Made by a program: the position numbers and the translations under genes | Source of the DNA: Rubritepida sp. | GTDB taxonomy: Bacteria > Pseudomonadota > Alphaproteobacteria > Acetobacterales > Acetobacteraceae | Assembly (NCBI GenBank): GCA_014376425.1 | Contig: JACMRO010000263.1 | Span: 1 to 15,141, forward strand | Reading direction: 5' to 3' | DNA: 15,141 bases | Part shown: in pieces, positions 1 to 7,254 of the stretch | Layout: every line of letters begins with the position of its first letter | How positions within the stretch are numbered: the stretch's first letter is position 1 | Notes under the pieces: generated by a model | What the model was told of the DNA's origin: nothing | Seen by the model: only the letters and a program-made list of their open reading frames with translations | Databases searched by the model: none

Positions 1-168
1 ACCGCGCTGCTCTATGACGATGGGACCAGCATCATCGACGTGGCCTCCGCCACGCTTGATGCGCCTGAGCACGCGGCGCCGGTGGACCAGATCTATATCG
101 CCGATGCCGTCAGTTGGGCGGATGGGGTGCCCGGTCTGCCGTCATATCCGGGGCCACGCGGCAGCTGA
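1..168 (+). CDS. GFA/CENP-V family protein, 3' fragment
   Basis: An open frame runs in from the left edge and ends with TGA at 166-168, leaving 55 C-terminal residues. The fragment contains DDGTSIIDVASATLD, then QIYIADAVSWADGVPGLPSYP. This resembles the end of glutathione-dependent formaldehyde-activating (GFA/CENP-V) domain proteins, where a 'sequence of a strand plus H/QI(W/Y)...W...DGLP.(F/Y)' closes the fold. The zinc-binding cysteines of the family would lie upstream, outside the window, so they cannot be checked. Family members are small cytosolic zinc proteins, mostly of unknown substrate. It lies on the same strand as ctaG, about 145 bp upstream, in a place where oxidase genes such as coxA or the haem O synthase gene are often found. 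The family call is a recognition by eye from a short fragment; coding status is better supported than function. Confidence 0.6.
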   Translation, partial: TALLYDDGTSIIDVASATLDAPEHAAPVDQIYIADAVSWADGVPGLPSYPGPRGS

Positions 169-313
169 GCGGGCGGGCTTGCGGCCTGGCCACGCGTCGC
201 GCGGGGAGGACCCGCTCCGCTGGTCCGGCTCGTTGGTAGGCTAGCGTTGACCCCGGGCCGCTTCAGTGGGCGGAGCCTTGCGCGATCCCGCAACCCGGGC
301 CACTTCACCGTTC
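169..313 (+). other. Spacer upstream of ctaG
   Basis: This 145-bp gap separates the GFA-like gene from the chosen ctaG start. A TTGACC hexamer at 247-252 could be a -35 element, but no acceptable -10 follows at the usual distance. No strong hairpin with a T-tract is visible. A GTG at 266 would extend ctaG by 16 residues into this gap; that extension does not look like the family N-terminus. Confidence 0.4.
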
Positions 314-916
314 ATGTCATCCGAAGCCCTGGCCCGCCGAAACCGCCGCACCCTCACCGGTGCCCTGGGCTTCGTAGGCTTCATGGTCGGCGTCGCCTTC
401 GCCGCGGTGCCGCTTTACGACCTGTTCTGCCGCGCCACCGGTTACGGCGGCACGCCCATGGTGGGCACCGCCGCCCCAGGCGCCATCGGCGATACCACCA
501 TGTCCATCCGGTTCGTGGCCTCGACCAGCCCCAGCCTGCCCTGGTCCTTCGTACCGCAGCAGGTGTCGATGCCGGTGCGGCTGGGCGAGGAAGGGCTCGC
601 CTTCTACACCGCGCGGAATGACAGCGCGGCCCCGGTCACCGGTATCTCCACCTACAACGTCACCCCCGACATCGTCGGCCGTTATTTCCACAAGACTGCG
701 TGCTTCTGCTTCATCGAACAGACGCTGGCACCGGGCGTGAGCCAGGACATGCCGCTCAGTTTCTGGATTGACCCAGCGATCCTGGAGGACCGCCAGGCGC
801 GGGCAATCCGCACCATCACCGTCAGCTACACCTTCTACCGAAGCCTGGCGGATGCGGAGCGCGCCGGGGCGCTGGCCGCCGCGGGGCCGCATGTGGGCGC
901 GGCTACGGCCCGTTGA
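314..916 (+). CDS. ctaG: Cytochrome c oxidase assembly protein CtaG (Cox11-type copper chaperone)
   Basis: CtaG/Cox11 delivers copper to the CuB site of subunit I of aa3-type oxidase from the periplasmic side of the inner membrane. The 200-residue product has the usual family length. It starts with a short basic segment (ALARRNRR), one membrane helix at about residues 15-34, and the hallmark VPLYDLFCRATGYGG at 32-46, including Cys39. The copper-binding CFCF motif is at 130-133 (Cys130, Cys132), preceded by YFHKTA. The closing family pattern FWIDP...ITVSYTFY is at about 150-175. I chose ATG 314 over an upstream GTG at 266 because MSSEALARRNRR fits the family start; neither has a clear ribosome-binding site. 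The next gene is coxC, 81 bp downstream, so the two probably form an oxidase-biogenesis operon. Confidence 0.95.
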   Translation: MSSEALARRNRRTLTGALGFVGFMVGVAFAAVPLYDLFCRATGYGGTPMVGTAAPGAIGDTTMSIRFVASTSPSLPWSFVPQQVSMPVRLGEEGLAFYTARNDSAAPVTGISTYNVTPDIVGRYFHKTACFCFIEQTLAPGVSQDMPLSFWIDPAILEDRQARAIRTITVSYTFYRSLADAERAGALAAAGPHVGAATAR

Positions 917-997
917 ACGGGTTGATCTGAAGCCGGTTTGCCGCGATGTTGCGGCGCGAAACACCGGGTCCTCGCGGCCCGTATTGCAGGATCGAGA

Positions 998-1870
998 ATG
1001 GCCAGCTCCGCGCCCACGACAGACCTCACGGCTGGCCTTCCGCTGGGCGCCGAACCGCCGCCGCCGCACAAGCATCCATACCACCTGGTCGACCCTTCGC
1101 CCTGGCCACTGCTGGCAGCCTTCGCCGCCGGCATGATGCTGTTCGGCGTGGTACTGTGGGCACATGAGGGCGCACGCTGGGTGCTGCCCGCCGGCGCTGC
1201 CGCCCTGCTGAGCGTCATGGCGCTGTGGTGGCGTGACGTGCTGAAGGAAAGCCGGCAGGCGGGCGTGCACACCCCCGTGGTGCGGCTGGGCCTGCGTTAC
1301 GGCATGATGCTGTTCATCGCCTCGGAAGTGATGTTCTTCGTCGCTTTCTTCTGGGCCTATTTTCACTTCTTCCTTTATCCCGTCCACGTCTCGGGCGCCG
1401 CGACCGCCATCTGGCCGCCCGCCGGCATCCAAACTTTCGACCCGTTCCACCTGCCGTTACTGAACACGCTGATCCTGCTGCTGTCGGGCTGCACGGTGAC
1501 GTGGGCGCATCACGGCCTGCTGCACAACGACCGCAAGACGCTGGTTCAGGGGCTGGCCATCACAGTCCTGCTGGGCTTCACCTTCTCCGGGTTGCAGGTG
1601 TGGGAATACGCCTCGGCACCTTTCGCGTTTACGGGCGGCATCTATCCGTCGACCTTCTTCCTGGCGACGGGTTTTCACGGCTTCCACGTCCTGGTCGGCA
1701 CCATCTTCCTGCTGGTCTGCCTGGTGCGCGCCATGCGCGGCAGCTTTACGCCGCAGCGGCATTTCGGGTTCGAGGCTGCCGCCTGGTACTGGCATTTCGT
1801 GGACGTGGTGTGGCTGTTCCTGTTCGTTTCGATCTATGTGGCCGGCGCCGGCAATATCGCGCATCACTGA
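998..1870 (+). CDS. coxC: Cytochrome c oxidase subunit III
   Basis: This is the third core subunit (also called CtaE) of the haem-copper oxidase, an integral inner-membrane protein that stabilises subunit I and its proton uptake. The 290-residue product has about seven hydrophobic helices. It begins with a polar segment and HKHPYHLVDPSPWP (24-37), typical of the subunit. The conserved membrane glutamate lies in ASEVMFFVAFFWAYFHFF (108-125; Glu110). The signature TGFHGFHVLVGTIFL is at 224-238, and the C-terminus carries EAAAWYWHFVDVVWLFLF (259-276). ATG 998 is preceded by AGGA at 988-991, a reasonable ribosome-binding site, and matches the family N-terminus. The frame stays open upstream, but that part looks unrelated. 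It lies downstream of ctaG and upstream of SURF1, a conserved alphaproteobacterial grouping. Confidence 0.97.
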   Translation: MASSAPTTDLTAGLPLGAEPPPPHKHPYHLVDPSPWPLLAAFAAGMMLFGVVLWAHEGARWVLPAGAAALLSVMALWWRDVLKESRQAGVHTPVVRLGLRYGMMLFIASEVMFFVAFFWAYFHFFLYPVHVSGAATAIWPPAGIQTFDPFHLPLLNTLILLLSGCTVTWAHHGLLHNDRKTLVQGLAITVLLGFTFSGLQVWEYASAPFAFTGGIYPSTFFLATGFHGFHVLVGTIFLLVCLVRAMRGSFTPQRHFGFEAAAWYWHFVDVVWLFLFVSIYVAGAGNIAHH

Positions 1871-1885
1871 GGCCGCGCGCGTGGC

Positions 1886-1912
1886 CCGGGGTAGGGGTCT
1901 GCCCCTCCCCGG
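1886..1912 (+). repeat. GC-rich hairpin after coxC
   Basis: The left arm 1886-1897 pairs with 1902-1912 around a 4-nt loop (TCTG). This gives 11 base pairs with one bulged T at 1892. It starts 16 bp past the coxC stop. No T-tract follows, so it is not a textbook intrinsic terminator. It could instead be an mRNA 3' stabiliser or part of a dispersed intergenic repeat. Its right arm, CCCCTCCCCGG with the preceding G, recurs in reverse complement at 4249-4260. Confidence 0.6.
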
Positions 1913-2006
1913 CACCACCGCCCATCAGGGGCCGAAGGGTTTCTGCGACCGGAGCACGCCAGGCTCGGGCGCTGTGTTGCCGCTCGTGAGGAAGCGCGGG
2001 GGCAAC

Positions 2007-2026
2007 GGCCAGGCCTTGCCCTGGCC
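2007..2026 (+). repeat. Short hairpin just upstream of SURF1
   Basis: A perfect 7-bp inverted repeat (GGCCAGG at 2007-2013, CCTGGCC at 2020-2026) encloses a 6-nt loop. It ends 9 bp before the SURF1 start codon, where a ribosome-binding site would be expected. None is visible there, so the structure might limit SURF1 translation. That role is inference. Confidence 0.5.
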
Positions 2027-2035
2027 ACACACCGC

Positions 2036-2746
2036 ATGAAGTGGCGCCGCATCATCCTCCCCGGCTTACTGGCCTTGCCGGTGCTGGCCGTCCTCCTGGG
2101 AATGGGCGCCTGGCAGGTGCAACGCATTGCCTGGAAGACAACGCTGCTGGAGCAGCTGGCCGTGGCACAGGCCGGCCCGCCGCAGCCCGCGCTCGCGCCC
2201 CCGCCCTTCGGACACATCATCGCCACCGGCCGGTTCCGCCATGAGCTGGAGGTGCTGCTGGGCAGCGAGGTGCGCGGCCCGGTGCTGGGCGCCTTGCTGG
2301 TAACGCCGTTGGAGCGCGACGGCGCGCCTGCCTTGCTGGTCGAGCGTGGCTGGGTGCCACTGGATCGCGCCGGCGTCGCTCGGCCAGACGGGGTGGTCAC
2401 TGTCCAGGGCTACATGCGCCCGGCCGAGCCGGCCGGTCGGCTTTCCGCCGCCGACAGCCCCGCCCAGCGCCGGTTCCTCAATTTCGATCCCGCCGTCATC
2501 GGCCCGGCGCTTGGCCTGCCGGTCGCGCCCTTCGGCCTGACCGTGGTGCGCCCAGGCCCAGCCCGCCCGGATGGCGGGCTGGGCATCGCGCCGGCGCCAA
2601 ACCAGGGCGGCGTGCCCACCCCCGCCACCGGCTTTCCGCGGCCCAGCAACCCGCATCTGGGCTTCGCCGTCACCTGGTTCGGGCTGGCCCTGGCCTGGAT
2701 CGCCATCTTCGCACTGTGGGCGAGCAGCAGGATTCGCGCGCCATGA
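2036..2746 (+). CDS. SURF1 family cytochrome oxidase assembly protein
   Basis: SURF1 (Shy1) proteins are inner-membrane factors that help insert haem a into oxidase subunit I. The 236-residue product has the family architecture: two membrane helices enclosing a periplasmic domain. Helix 1 is at about 7-25 and runs into GAWQVQRIAWK (24-34), the conserved start of the domain. LLVERGWVPLD (100-110) is the central family motif. The last part, NPHLGFAVTWFGLALAW (205-221), is the second family signature and forms helix 2. A short Pro/Gly-rich insertion lies at about 172-203. The start ATG at 2036 lacks a clear Shine-Dalgarno sequence and follows a hairpin. The stop TGA overlaps the next start as ATGA (2743-2746). 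Its position behind ctaG-coxC supports the assignment. Confidence 0.93.
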   Translation: MKWRRIILPGLLALPVLAVLLGMGAWQVQRIAWKTTLLEQLAVAQAGPPQPALAPPPFGHIIATGRFRHELEVLLGSEVRGPVLGALLVTPLERDGAPALLVERGWVPLDRAGVARPDGVVTVQGYMRPAEPAGRLSAADSPAQRRFLNFDPAVIGPALGLPVAPFGLTVVRPGPARPDGGLGIAPAPNQGGVPTPATGFPRPSNPHLGFAVTWFGLALAWIAIFALWASSRIRAP

Positions 2747-4227
2747 ACCCCAGCTATGCCCGCCTCAAGGCTCGCGCCGCGCGCATCGCCACGCTGGGCG
2801 AGGCATCCGCCATGCTGGGCTGGGATGCGTCGGCCATGATGCCGCCGGGCGGCGGCGCGGCGCGGGCCGAACAACTGGCCACCCTGGCAGGGCTGATGCA
2901 CGAGATGGCCACCGCGCCCGAGGTGGCGGATGACCTGGCGGCCGCCCAGGCCGAGGGGGAGTGGGACCAGGCCAACCTAGCCCTGATGCGGCACGACCAT
3001 ATCCGCGCCACCGCCCTGCCCACCGCGCTGGTCGAAGCCAGCTCGCGCGCCAGCAGCGCCTGCGAGAAGATCTGGCGGGAGGCCCGTCGCCACGCCGACT
3101 TCGCGCAGGTTCGCCCGGCGCTGGAAGACGTCGTGCGACTGCAACGCGAAACCGCGCAGGCGCTGGCGGCGGCGCTGGGAATGGCCCCCTACGACGCCAT
3201 GATGGACGGCTTCCAGCGCGGCGTGACGACCGCCGAGATCGAGCCGATCTTCGACGCCTACGAAGCCTTCCTGGCCGATGCACTGCCGCGCGCGCTGGAC
3301 ATCCAGGCCGCCCGCGGCCCGGCGCTGCCCCTGGCCGGCCCCTTTCCGGCCGACAGGCAGCGGGCCATGGCGCAGGCCATCTCGGCGCGCCTGGGCCTGG
3401 ACTACAGCCATGCCCGCCTGGATGAGAGCGCCCACCCGTTCTGTGGCGGCACCCCCACCGACATCCGCATCACCACCCGCTACCGCGAAAGCGAGGTGGC
3501 GCAGGCGCTGATGGGGGTGATTCACGAGACCGGCCATGCGCTGTACGAACGCGGCCTGCCCGGCGCCTGGGCGCGCCAGCCGGTGGGCTATGCCGCGGGC
3601 ATGGCGGCGCATGAAAGCCAGTCGCTGATCATGGAGATGCAGGCGGCACGCGGCGACGCCTTCCTGGGCTTCCTGGGCCGGGAGCTGCAGGCCGCGTATG
3701 GCGGCAACGACGCGGCTCACGCCCCCGCCAACCTGGCGAAGCTGTGGCGTCATGTGGAGCGCGGCTGCATTCGCGTCGAGGCCGATGAACTGACCTATCC
3801 GGCCCATGTCATCCTGCGCTTCCGTCTCGAGCGCGCGATGATCGAGGGCCGGCTGGAGGTCGCGGACCTGCCGGATGCCTGGGCCGAAGGGCTGTCGCGC
3901 CTGCTGGGTATCGCCCCGCCGGATGACGCGCGCGGCTGCCTGCAGGACATCCACTGGTATGATGGCGGCTTCGGCTATTTTCCCAGCTACACGCTGGGCG
4001 CGATGGCCGCGGCCCAGCTGATGCGCGCGGCCCGGACGGCGACGCCGGGGCTCGATGCCGCGCTAGGGCAGGGCGATGCGGCGCCGCTGCTGGGCTGGCT
4101 GCGCGTGCATGTGCACAGCCAGGGCAGCCGGCTGGGTCTGCAGGACCTGCTGCGCCACGCCACCGGCAAGCCGCTCGACCCGGCCGATTTCACCGCGCAT
4201 CTGACGGCCCGCTACCTAACCGCCTGA
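2743..4227 (+). CDS. M32 family carboxypeptidase (carboxypeptidase Taq type)
   Basis: M32 enzymes are cytosolic metal-dependent carboxypeptidases with broad specificity that trim amino acids from peptide C-termini. The 494-residue product matches the usual length of about 500. All six family motifs are visible in order: HPF (231-233), DIRIT (240-244), the zinc site HETGH (261-265; His261, His265, Glu262 catalytic), HESQ (290-293; Glu291 third zinc ligand), IRVEAD (343-348) and GCLQDIHW (398-405). The enzyme should therefore be active. There is no signal peptide. ATG 2743 is chosen because it overlaps the SURF1 stop by 4 nt (ATGA), implying translational coupling. An in-frame GTG at 2716 would add nine residues inside SURF1 and is less likely. 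Coupling of a peptidase to SURF1 is not an established functional link. Confidence 0.96.
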   Translation: MNPSYARLKARAARIATLGEASAMLGWDASAMMPPGGGAARAEQLATLAGLMHEMATAPEVADDLAAAQAEGEWDQANLALMRHDHIRATALPTALVEASSRASSACEKIWREARRHADFAQVRPALEDVVRLQRETAQALAAALGMAPYDAMMDGFQRGVTTAEIEPIFDAYEAFLADALPRALDIQAARGPALPLAGPFPADRQRAMAQAISARLGLDYSHARLDESAHPFCGGTPTDIRITTRYRESEVAQALMGVIHETGHALYERGLPGAWARQPVGYAAGMAAHESQSLIMEMQAARGDAFLGFLGRELQAAYGGNDAAHAPANLAKLWRHVERGCIRVEADELTYPAHVILRFRLERAMIEGRLEVADLPDAWAEGLSRLLGIAPPDDARGCLQDIHWYDGGFGYFPSYTLGAMAAAQLMRAARTATPGLDAALGQGDAAPLLGWLRVHVHSQGSRLGLQDLLRHATGKPLDPADFTAHLTARYLTA

Positions 4228-4277
4228 GCGGCCTGCCCTGGGCGCGACCCGGGGAGGGGCGCTACGCCACGCCACCG
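4228..4277. other. Short convergent spacer with shared GC motif
   Basis: This 50-bp gap lies between the tail-to-tail M32 and VWA genes. It contains CCGGGGAGGGGC at 4249-4260, the reverse complement of 1901-1912 in the coxC-SURF1 gap. Only weak pairing (GCGC arms) is possible and there is no T-tract. No convincing terminator is seen. Confidence 0.5.
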
Positions 4278-5732
4278 CTACCGGAAGGCCCCCAGCCCTG
4301 CCCCCGCCCGCACAACGGCCACGAAGTCCGGCCGCTGCCCGCCCGGGTTTTCGCCGATCGCCGCCTGCGCCGTCTCGGCGATCGCGGTCATCGGCCAGGC
4401 CACCCCCTCGCCCCGCCGCAGCCGCAGCGCGAAGCCTGCCTCCGCCGCGCCAATTCGCGCATCCGCCGGCGCGGCGCCGAAGCTGCGCGCCGCATCCCGT
4501 TCGCCCACCCGGCGCTGGATCACCTGCTCCTCGCCCCCGCCCCCCCCTGGTGGCCGGTGGCGGATGCGGATGGTGGCGTATTGCGTGCCATCCGCCTCGC
4601 CCGGCGCGGAAGGGTTGTCGCGGCCATAGCCGCGCGGGTCCAGCGCGGTGCTGAAATTATCGGTCGAGGTCAGCTCGTAGATCGCGGTAAAGCTGCGGCC
4701 GGTGCCCAGTGCCACCGGCGCCGGCGGCCCCCCGCCTCCATCGGTGCCGATCAGGCGCCAGGCGCTGAGCCGCAGGCTGTTGAACTCGATCTCGACGGTG
4801 ACCTCGCTCGCCACCGGCGTCAGGTTCAGGCGAAATTCCTCCTGCAGGAAGCGCATCGCGTCCGCCTCGTTGGCGGCGTGGGCGTGCCGGCCGTTGCCGG
4901 CGCGGGTCAGCGCGCGGATGCGGCCATCGCCCACATTGTCCAGCCCGACGCCCAGGCTGGTGAACTGGATGCCGCGGTCGCGCTGGGCCCGGATCAGGGC
5001 TTCCAGCGAGCCGGTGGCGCCCAGTTCGAGATCGCCGTCGCCCGCCAGGATCACCCGGCTGATCGCGCCGGGGCTGAGGTTCTTCGCCGCCAGCGCATAG
5101 GCGGCGGTGATGGCGCTGGCGCCCTGCACATTGCCGCCGGGCCGCAAGTCGTCCAGCGCCGTCTCGATGAACAACCGCCGGTCGCCGCGCATGGCATCGA
5201 GCAGCGTGCGGCTGCCGGCGCCGTAGGTGAGGATGGAGATGCGGTCGCGCTCGGTCAGTGTCGGCAGCAGGGCGCGGATGGCGCCCTGAATGACCGGCAG
5301 CCGGTCCGCCGGCGCCATCGAGGCTGAGGTGTCGACCAGGAAGACCAGGTTCAGCGGCGGCCGCGCCGTCGGCCCGTCCGGCGTGCGGATGCCGACCTGC
5401 AGCAGGCGGCGATTGGCGTCCCAGGGTGCCGGCACCAGCGAGACGAAGGGCCGGGCGAGGCCTTCGGGGTAGCTCCAGCCAAAGGCCTGCAGGAATTCGT
5501 CCGGCCGCACCGCTTCGCGTGCCGGCGCCTGCCCGGCGCGGATCATGCGGCGGGCCACGCCCCAGCTGGCGGTGTCGGCGGTGACCGGCAGGGCGCTCAG
5601 CCGCTGATCGCTCACCTGGCGGAAAGCGGTGGCGCCTGGCGCGCCGGGGGCCGGGGCGGCGCTGCTGGCGGCCGGTGGTTCGGCCGGCACGCAGGCCGCC
5701 AGCAGCAGCAGCGCGGCGATGAATGGACGCAT
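4278..5732 (-). CDS. YfbK-like von Willebrand factor A domain lipoprotein
   Basis: The 484-residue product starts with a lipoprotein signal (MRPFIAALLLLAAC, lipobox cysteine 14), so it is probably anchored to a membrane facing the periplasm. A Pro/Ala-rich linker follows. Residues about 75-120 (FGWSYPEGLARPF...PAPWD...LLQVGI) match the conserved N-terminal segment of YfbK proteins. The VWA domain starts at about 127 with the metal-binding DTSAS motif (134-138) in FLVDTSASM, and includes AGDGDLELGATG. The C-terminal part (RIRHRPPGG... to ...AIGENPGGQRPDFVAVV) matches the family's DUF3520-type end. The start ATG at 5732-5730 has a strong GGGAGG site 8 bp upstream; the frame stays open further upstream only as a shadow over thrC. 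YfbK relatives are of unclear function, likely adhesion or protein-complex scaffolds. A C8 tract lies at 4540-4547. Confidence 0.9.
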   Translation of the reverse strand: MRPFIAALLLLAACVPAEPPAASSAAPAPGAPGATAFRQVSDQRLSALPVTADTASWGVARRMIRAGQAPAREAVRPDEFLQAFGWSYPEGLARPFVSLVPAPWDANRRLLQVGIRTPDGPTARPPLNLVFLVDTSASMAPADRLPVIQGAIRALLPTLTERDRISILTYGAGSRTLLDAMRGDRRLFIETALDDLRPGGNVQGASAITAAYALAAKNLSPGAISRVILAGDGDLELGATGSLEALIRAQRDRGIQFTSLGVGLDNVGDGRIRALTRAGNGRHAHAANEADAMRFLQEEFRLNLTPVASEVTVEIEFNSLRLSAWRLIGTDGGGGPPAPVALGTGRSFTAIYELTSTDNFSTALDPRGYGRDNPSAPGEADGTQYATIRIRHRPPGGGGGEEQVIQRRVGERDAARSFGAAPADARIGAAEAGFALRLRRGEGVAWPMTAIAETAQAAIGENPGGQRPDFVAVVRAGAGLGAFR

Positions 5733-5791
5733 GGCGGTGCCCTCCCGTGGCTCGGCCAGTGTGCTGCGTGGCGGCGCCGGGCGAAAGCGGT

Positions 5792-5819
5792 TTGTCGCCG
5801 GGCACCGGCCGCCTATAAA
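5792..5819 (+). promoter_or_regulatory. Sigma-70-type promoter abutting the thrC start
   Basis: TTGTCG at 5792-5797 and TATAAA at 5814-5819 are separated by 16 bp. Transcription from this pair would begin at about 5826, at the ATG at 5827. Within DNA this GC-rich the TATAAA stands out. No Shine-Dalgarno sequence lies before the ATG, which agrees with a leaderless or near-leaderless mRNA. Confidence 0.55.
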
Positions 5820-5826
5820 ACCGCCC

Positions 5827-7227
5827 ATGCGATACATCTCCACCCGCGGCCAGGCCGCGCCGCGCGATTTCGAGGGCGTGCTGCTGGCCGGCCTCGCTGA
5901 GGATGGCGGGCTGTTCATGCCCGAGACCTGGCCGACACTGACCGCCGCCGACTGGCGCGCGTTGCGAGGTCTGCCCTATGCCGAGCTGGCGACACGGCTG
6001 ATGCGCCACTTCGTGGGCGACTGCGTGGCAGAGGCCGACCTGCGTCGCATGTGCGTGGATGCTTATGCCGGCTTCAACCACGCAGCCGTCGTGCCGCTGG
6101 TGCAACTGGACGAGCGCACCCACGCGCTGGAGCTGTTCCACGGCCCAACCCTGGCCTTCAAGGATCTGGCCCTGCAGTTGGTCGGCCGCCTGTTCGACCA
6201 TGCGCTGGCGCGGCGTGGCGAGCGCATCACCATCATCGGCCCCACCTCGGGCGACACCGGCTCTGCCGCCATCGAGGCGTGCCGCGACCGCGCCGCGATC
6301 GACATCGTCATCATTCACCCGCTGGGCCGCACCAGCGAGGTGCAGCGGCGGCAGATGACCACGGTGCACTCCCCCAACGTGGCCAATCTGGCGATCGAGG
6401 GCGATTTCGACGCCTGCCAGGATGCGGTGAAGGCGATGTTCAACAACGCGCCTTTCCGTACCGAGATGAAGCTGGCGGCGGTGAACAGCATCAACTGGGC
6501 GCGGATCGCGGCGCAAATTCCCTATTACGCCGCCGCGGCACTCGCGCTGGGCGCGCCCGACCGGCCGGTCGCCGTCAGCGTGCCATCCGGCAATTTCGGC
6601 AACGTGATGGCGGCCTACGCCGCGATGCGGATGGGCCTGCCGATCGACCGCTTCATCGTCGGCTCCAACCGCAACGACATCCTGACCCGCTTCCTGGCCG
6701 CCAACGACATGAGCGCGCGCCGCGTCGAGCCCAGCCTGTCGCCCAGCATGGACATCCAGGTGAGCAGCAATTTCGAGCGGCTGCTGTTCGAGCTGCTGGG
6801 CCGCGACCCGGTGGCATGCGAAAGCCAGATGACCCGCTTCCGCGCCGAAGGCCGGATGCCGGTGCCCGACGCCGCCTGGCGCGCCGCCACCGCCCGCTTC
6901 ACCGGCTTCGCGTTGGGTGACGAGGGCACGCTGGAGGAGATGCGCCGCCTGCATCGCGAGAGCGGCTATGTGGCCGACCCGCATACCGCCGTGGGCAGCG
7001 CCGCCGCCCGCGCCCACCCGGGCGAGCGCGGCATACCCATGGTGGTGGCCGCCACCGCCCACCCGGCAAAGTTCCCCGACGCCGTGCGCGCCGCGCTGGG
7101 CCACGCGCCCGCCCTGCCGCCGCACCTGGCCGACCTGTTCGAGCGCGAGGAGCGCTACGCGGTGCTGCCGAACGAACTGGCGGGGATTGAGGCCTTCGTG
7201 CGGGGGCATGCGCGACGGAATGCTTGA
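5827..7227 (+). CDS. thrC: Threonine synthase
   Basis: Threonine synthase converts O-phospho-L-homoserine to L-threonine with pyridoxal phosphate, the last step of threonine biosynthesis in the cytosol. The 466-residue product starts MRYISTRG and has the family N-terminal domain (DFEGVLLAGLAEDGGLFMPE, 14-33). The cofactor lysine is Lys112 in FHGPTLAFKDLALQ. The PTSGDTGSAA loop is at 139-148, and the phosphate-binding PSGNFGN is at 253-259. Near the C-terminus DPHTAVG and ATAHPAKFPDAV are typical family sequences. Length and motifs show an intact long-form enzyme. I chose ATG 5827 because the conserved start begins there, although the frame is open upstream through the divergent VWA gene. A promoter directly abuts this start. 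thrC next to SURF1 and an M16 peptidase is a recurrent alphaproteobacterial neighbourhood, interrupted here by inserted genes. Confidence 0.97.
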   Translation: MRYISTRGQAAPRDFEGVLLAGLAEDGGLFMPETWPTLTAADWRALRGLPYAELATRLMRHFVGDCVAEADLRRMCVDAYAGFNHAAVVPLVQLDERTHALELFHGPTLAFKDLALQLVGRLFDHALARRGERITIIGPTSGDTGSAAIEACRDRAAIDIVIIHPLGRTSEVQRRQMTTVHSPNVANLAIEGDFDACQDAVKAMFNNAPFRTEMKLAAVNSINWARIAAQIPYYAAAALALGAPDRPVAVSVPSGNFGNVMAAYAAMRMGLPIDRFIVGSNRNDILTRFLAANDMSARRVEPSLSPSMDIQVSSNFERLLFELLGRDPVACESQMTRFRAEGRMPVPDAAWRAATARFTGFALGDEGTLEEMRRLHRESGYVADPHTAVGSAAARAHPGERGIPMVVAATAHPAKFPDAVRAALGHAPALPPHLADLFEREERYAVLPNELAGIEAFVRGHARRNA

Positions 7228-7234
7228 CGAATCC

Positions 7235-7250
7235 GTATCTTGAGGGATAC
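7235..7250 (+). promoter_or_regulatory. Candidate toxin-antitoxin operator dyad
   Basis: GTATC at 7235-7239 and GATAC at 7246-7250 form a perfect inverted repeat with a 6-bp centre. It lies between thrC and the broken toxin gene and overlaps the toxin ribosome-binding site (GAGGG, 7242-7246). A TTGACG at 7224-7229, overlapping the thrC stop, could be a -35 element, but the matching -10 is poor. Antitoxins of this type usually repress their own operon through such dyads; binding here is inferred. Confidence 0.4.
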
Positions 7251-7254
7251 CGTG

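Larger units (their letters stand above)
1871..2035. other. Non-coding spacer between coxC and SURF1
   Basis: This 165-bp gap has no convincing gene. Many alphaproteobacteria carry a small DUF983 gene at this place, but no such membrane-protein frame is seen here. The spacer is dominated by two GC-rich inverted repeats, annotated separately, and is otherwise plain GC-rich sequence. No clear ribosome-binding site precedes the SURF1 ATG. Confidence 0.6.

Noticed and set aside
938..997. Upstream extension of coxC
   Set aside because: The added 20 residues do not resemble subunit III, while ATG 998 has a ribosome-binding site.
317..1450. Minus-strand open frame of 377 codons opposite ctaG and coxC
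   Set aside because: Both plus-strand genes have complete family motifs; this product is His/Gly/Arg-rich with no family features.
1836..2039. Possible 67-codon gene spanning the coxC-SURF1 gap
   Set aside because: It starts inside coxC, has no ribosome-binding site and no DUF983-like membrane pattern, and it covers two hairpins.
4231..4265. Terminator between the M32 and VWA genes
   Set aside because: Only about four base pairs form with a long loop and there is no T-tract, so it was not called as a terminator.
5629..5826. Upstream extension of thrC
   Set aside because: It would overlap the divergent VWA gene and run through the promoter; the conserved N-terminus begins at 5827.
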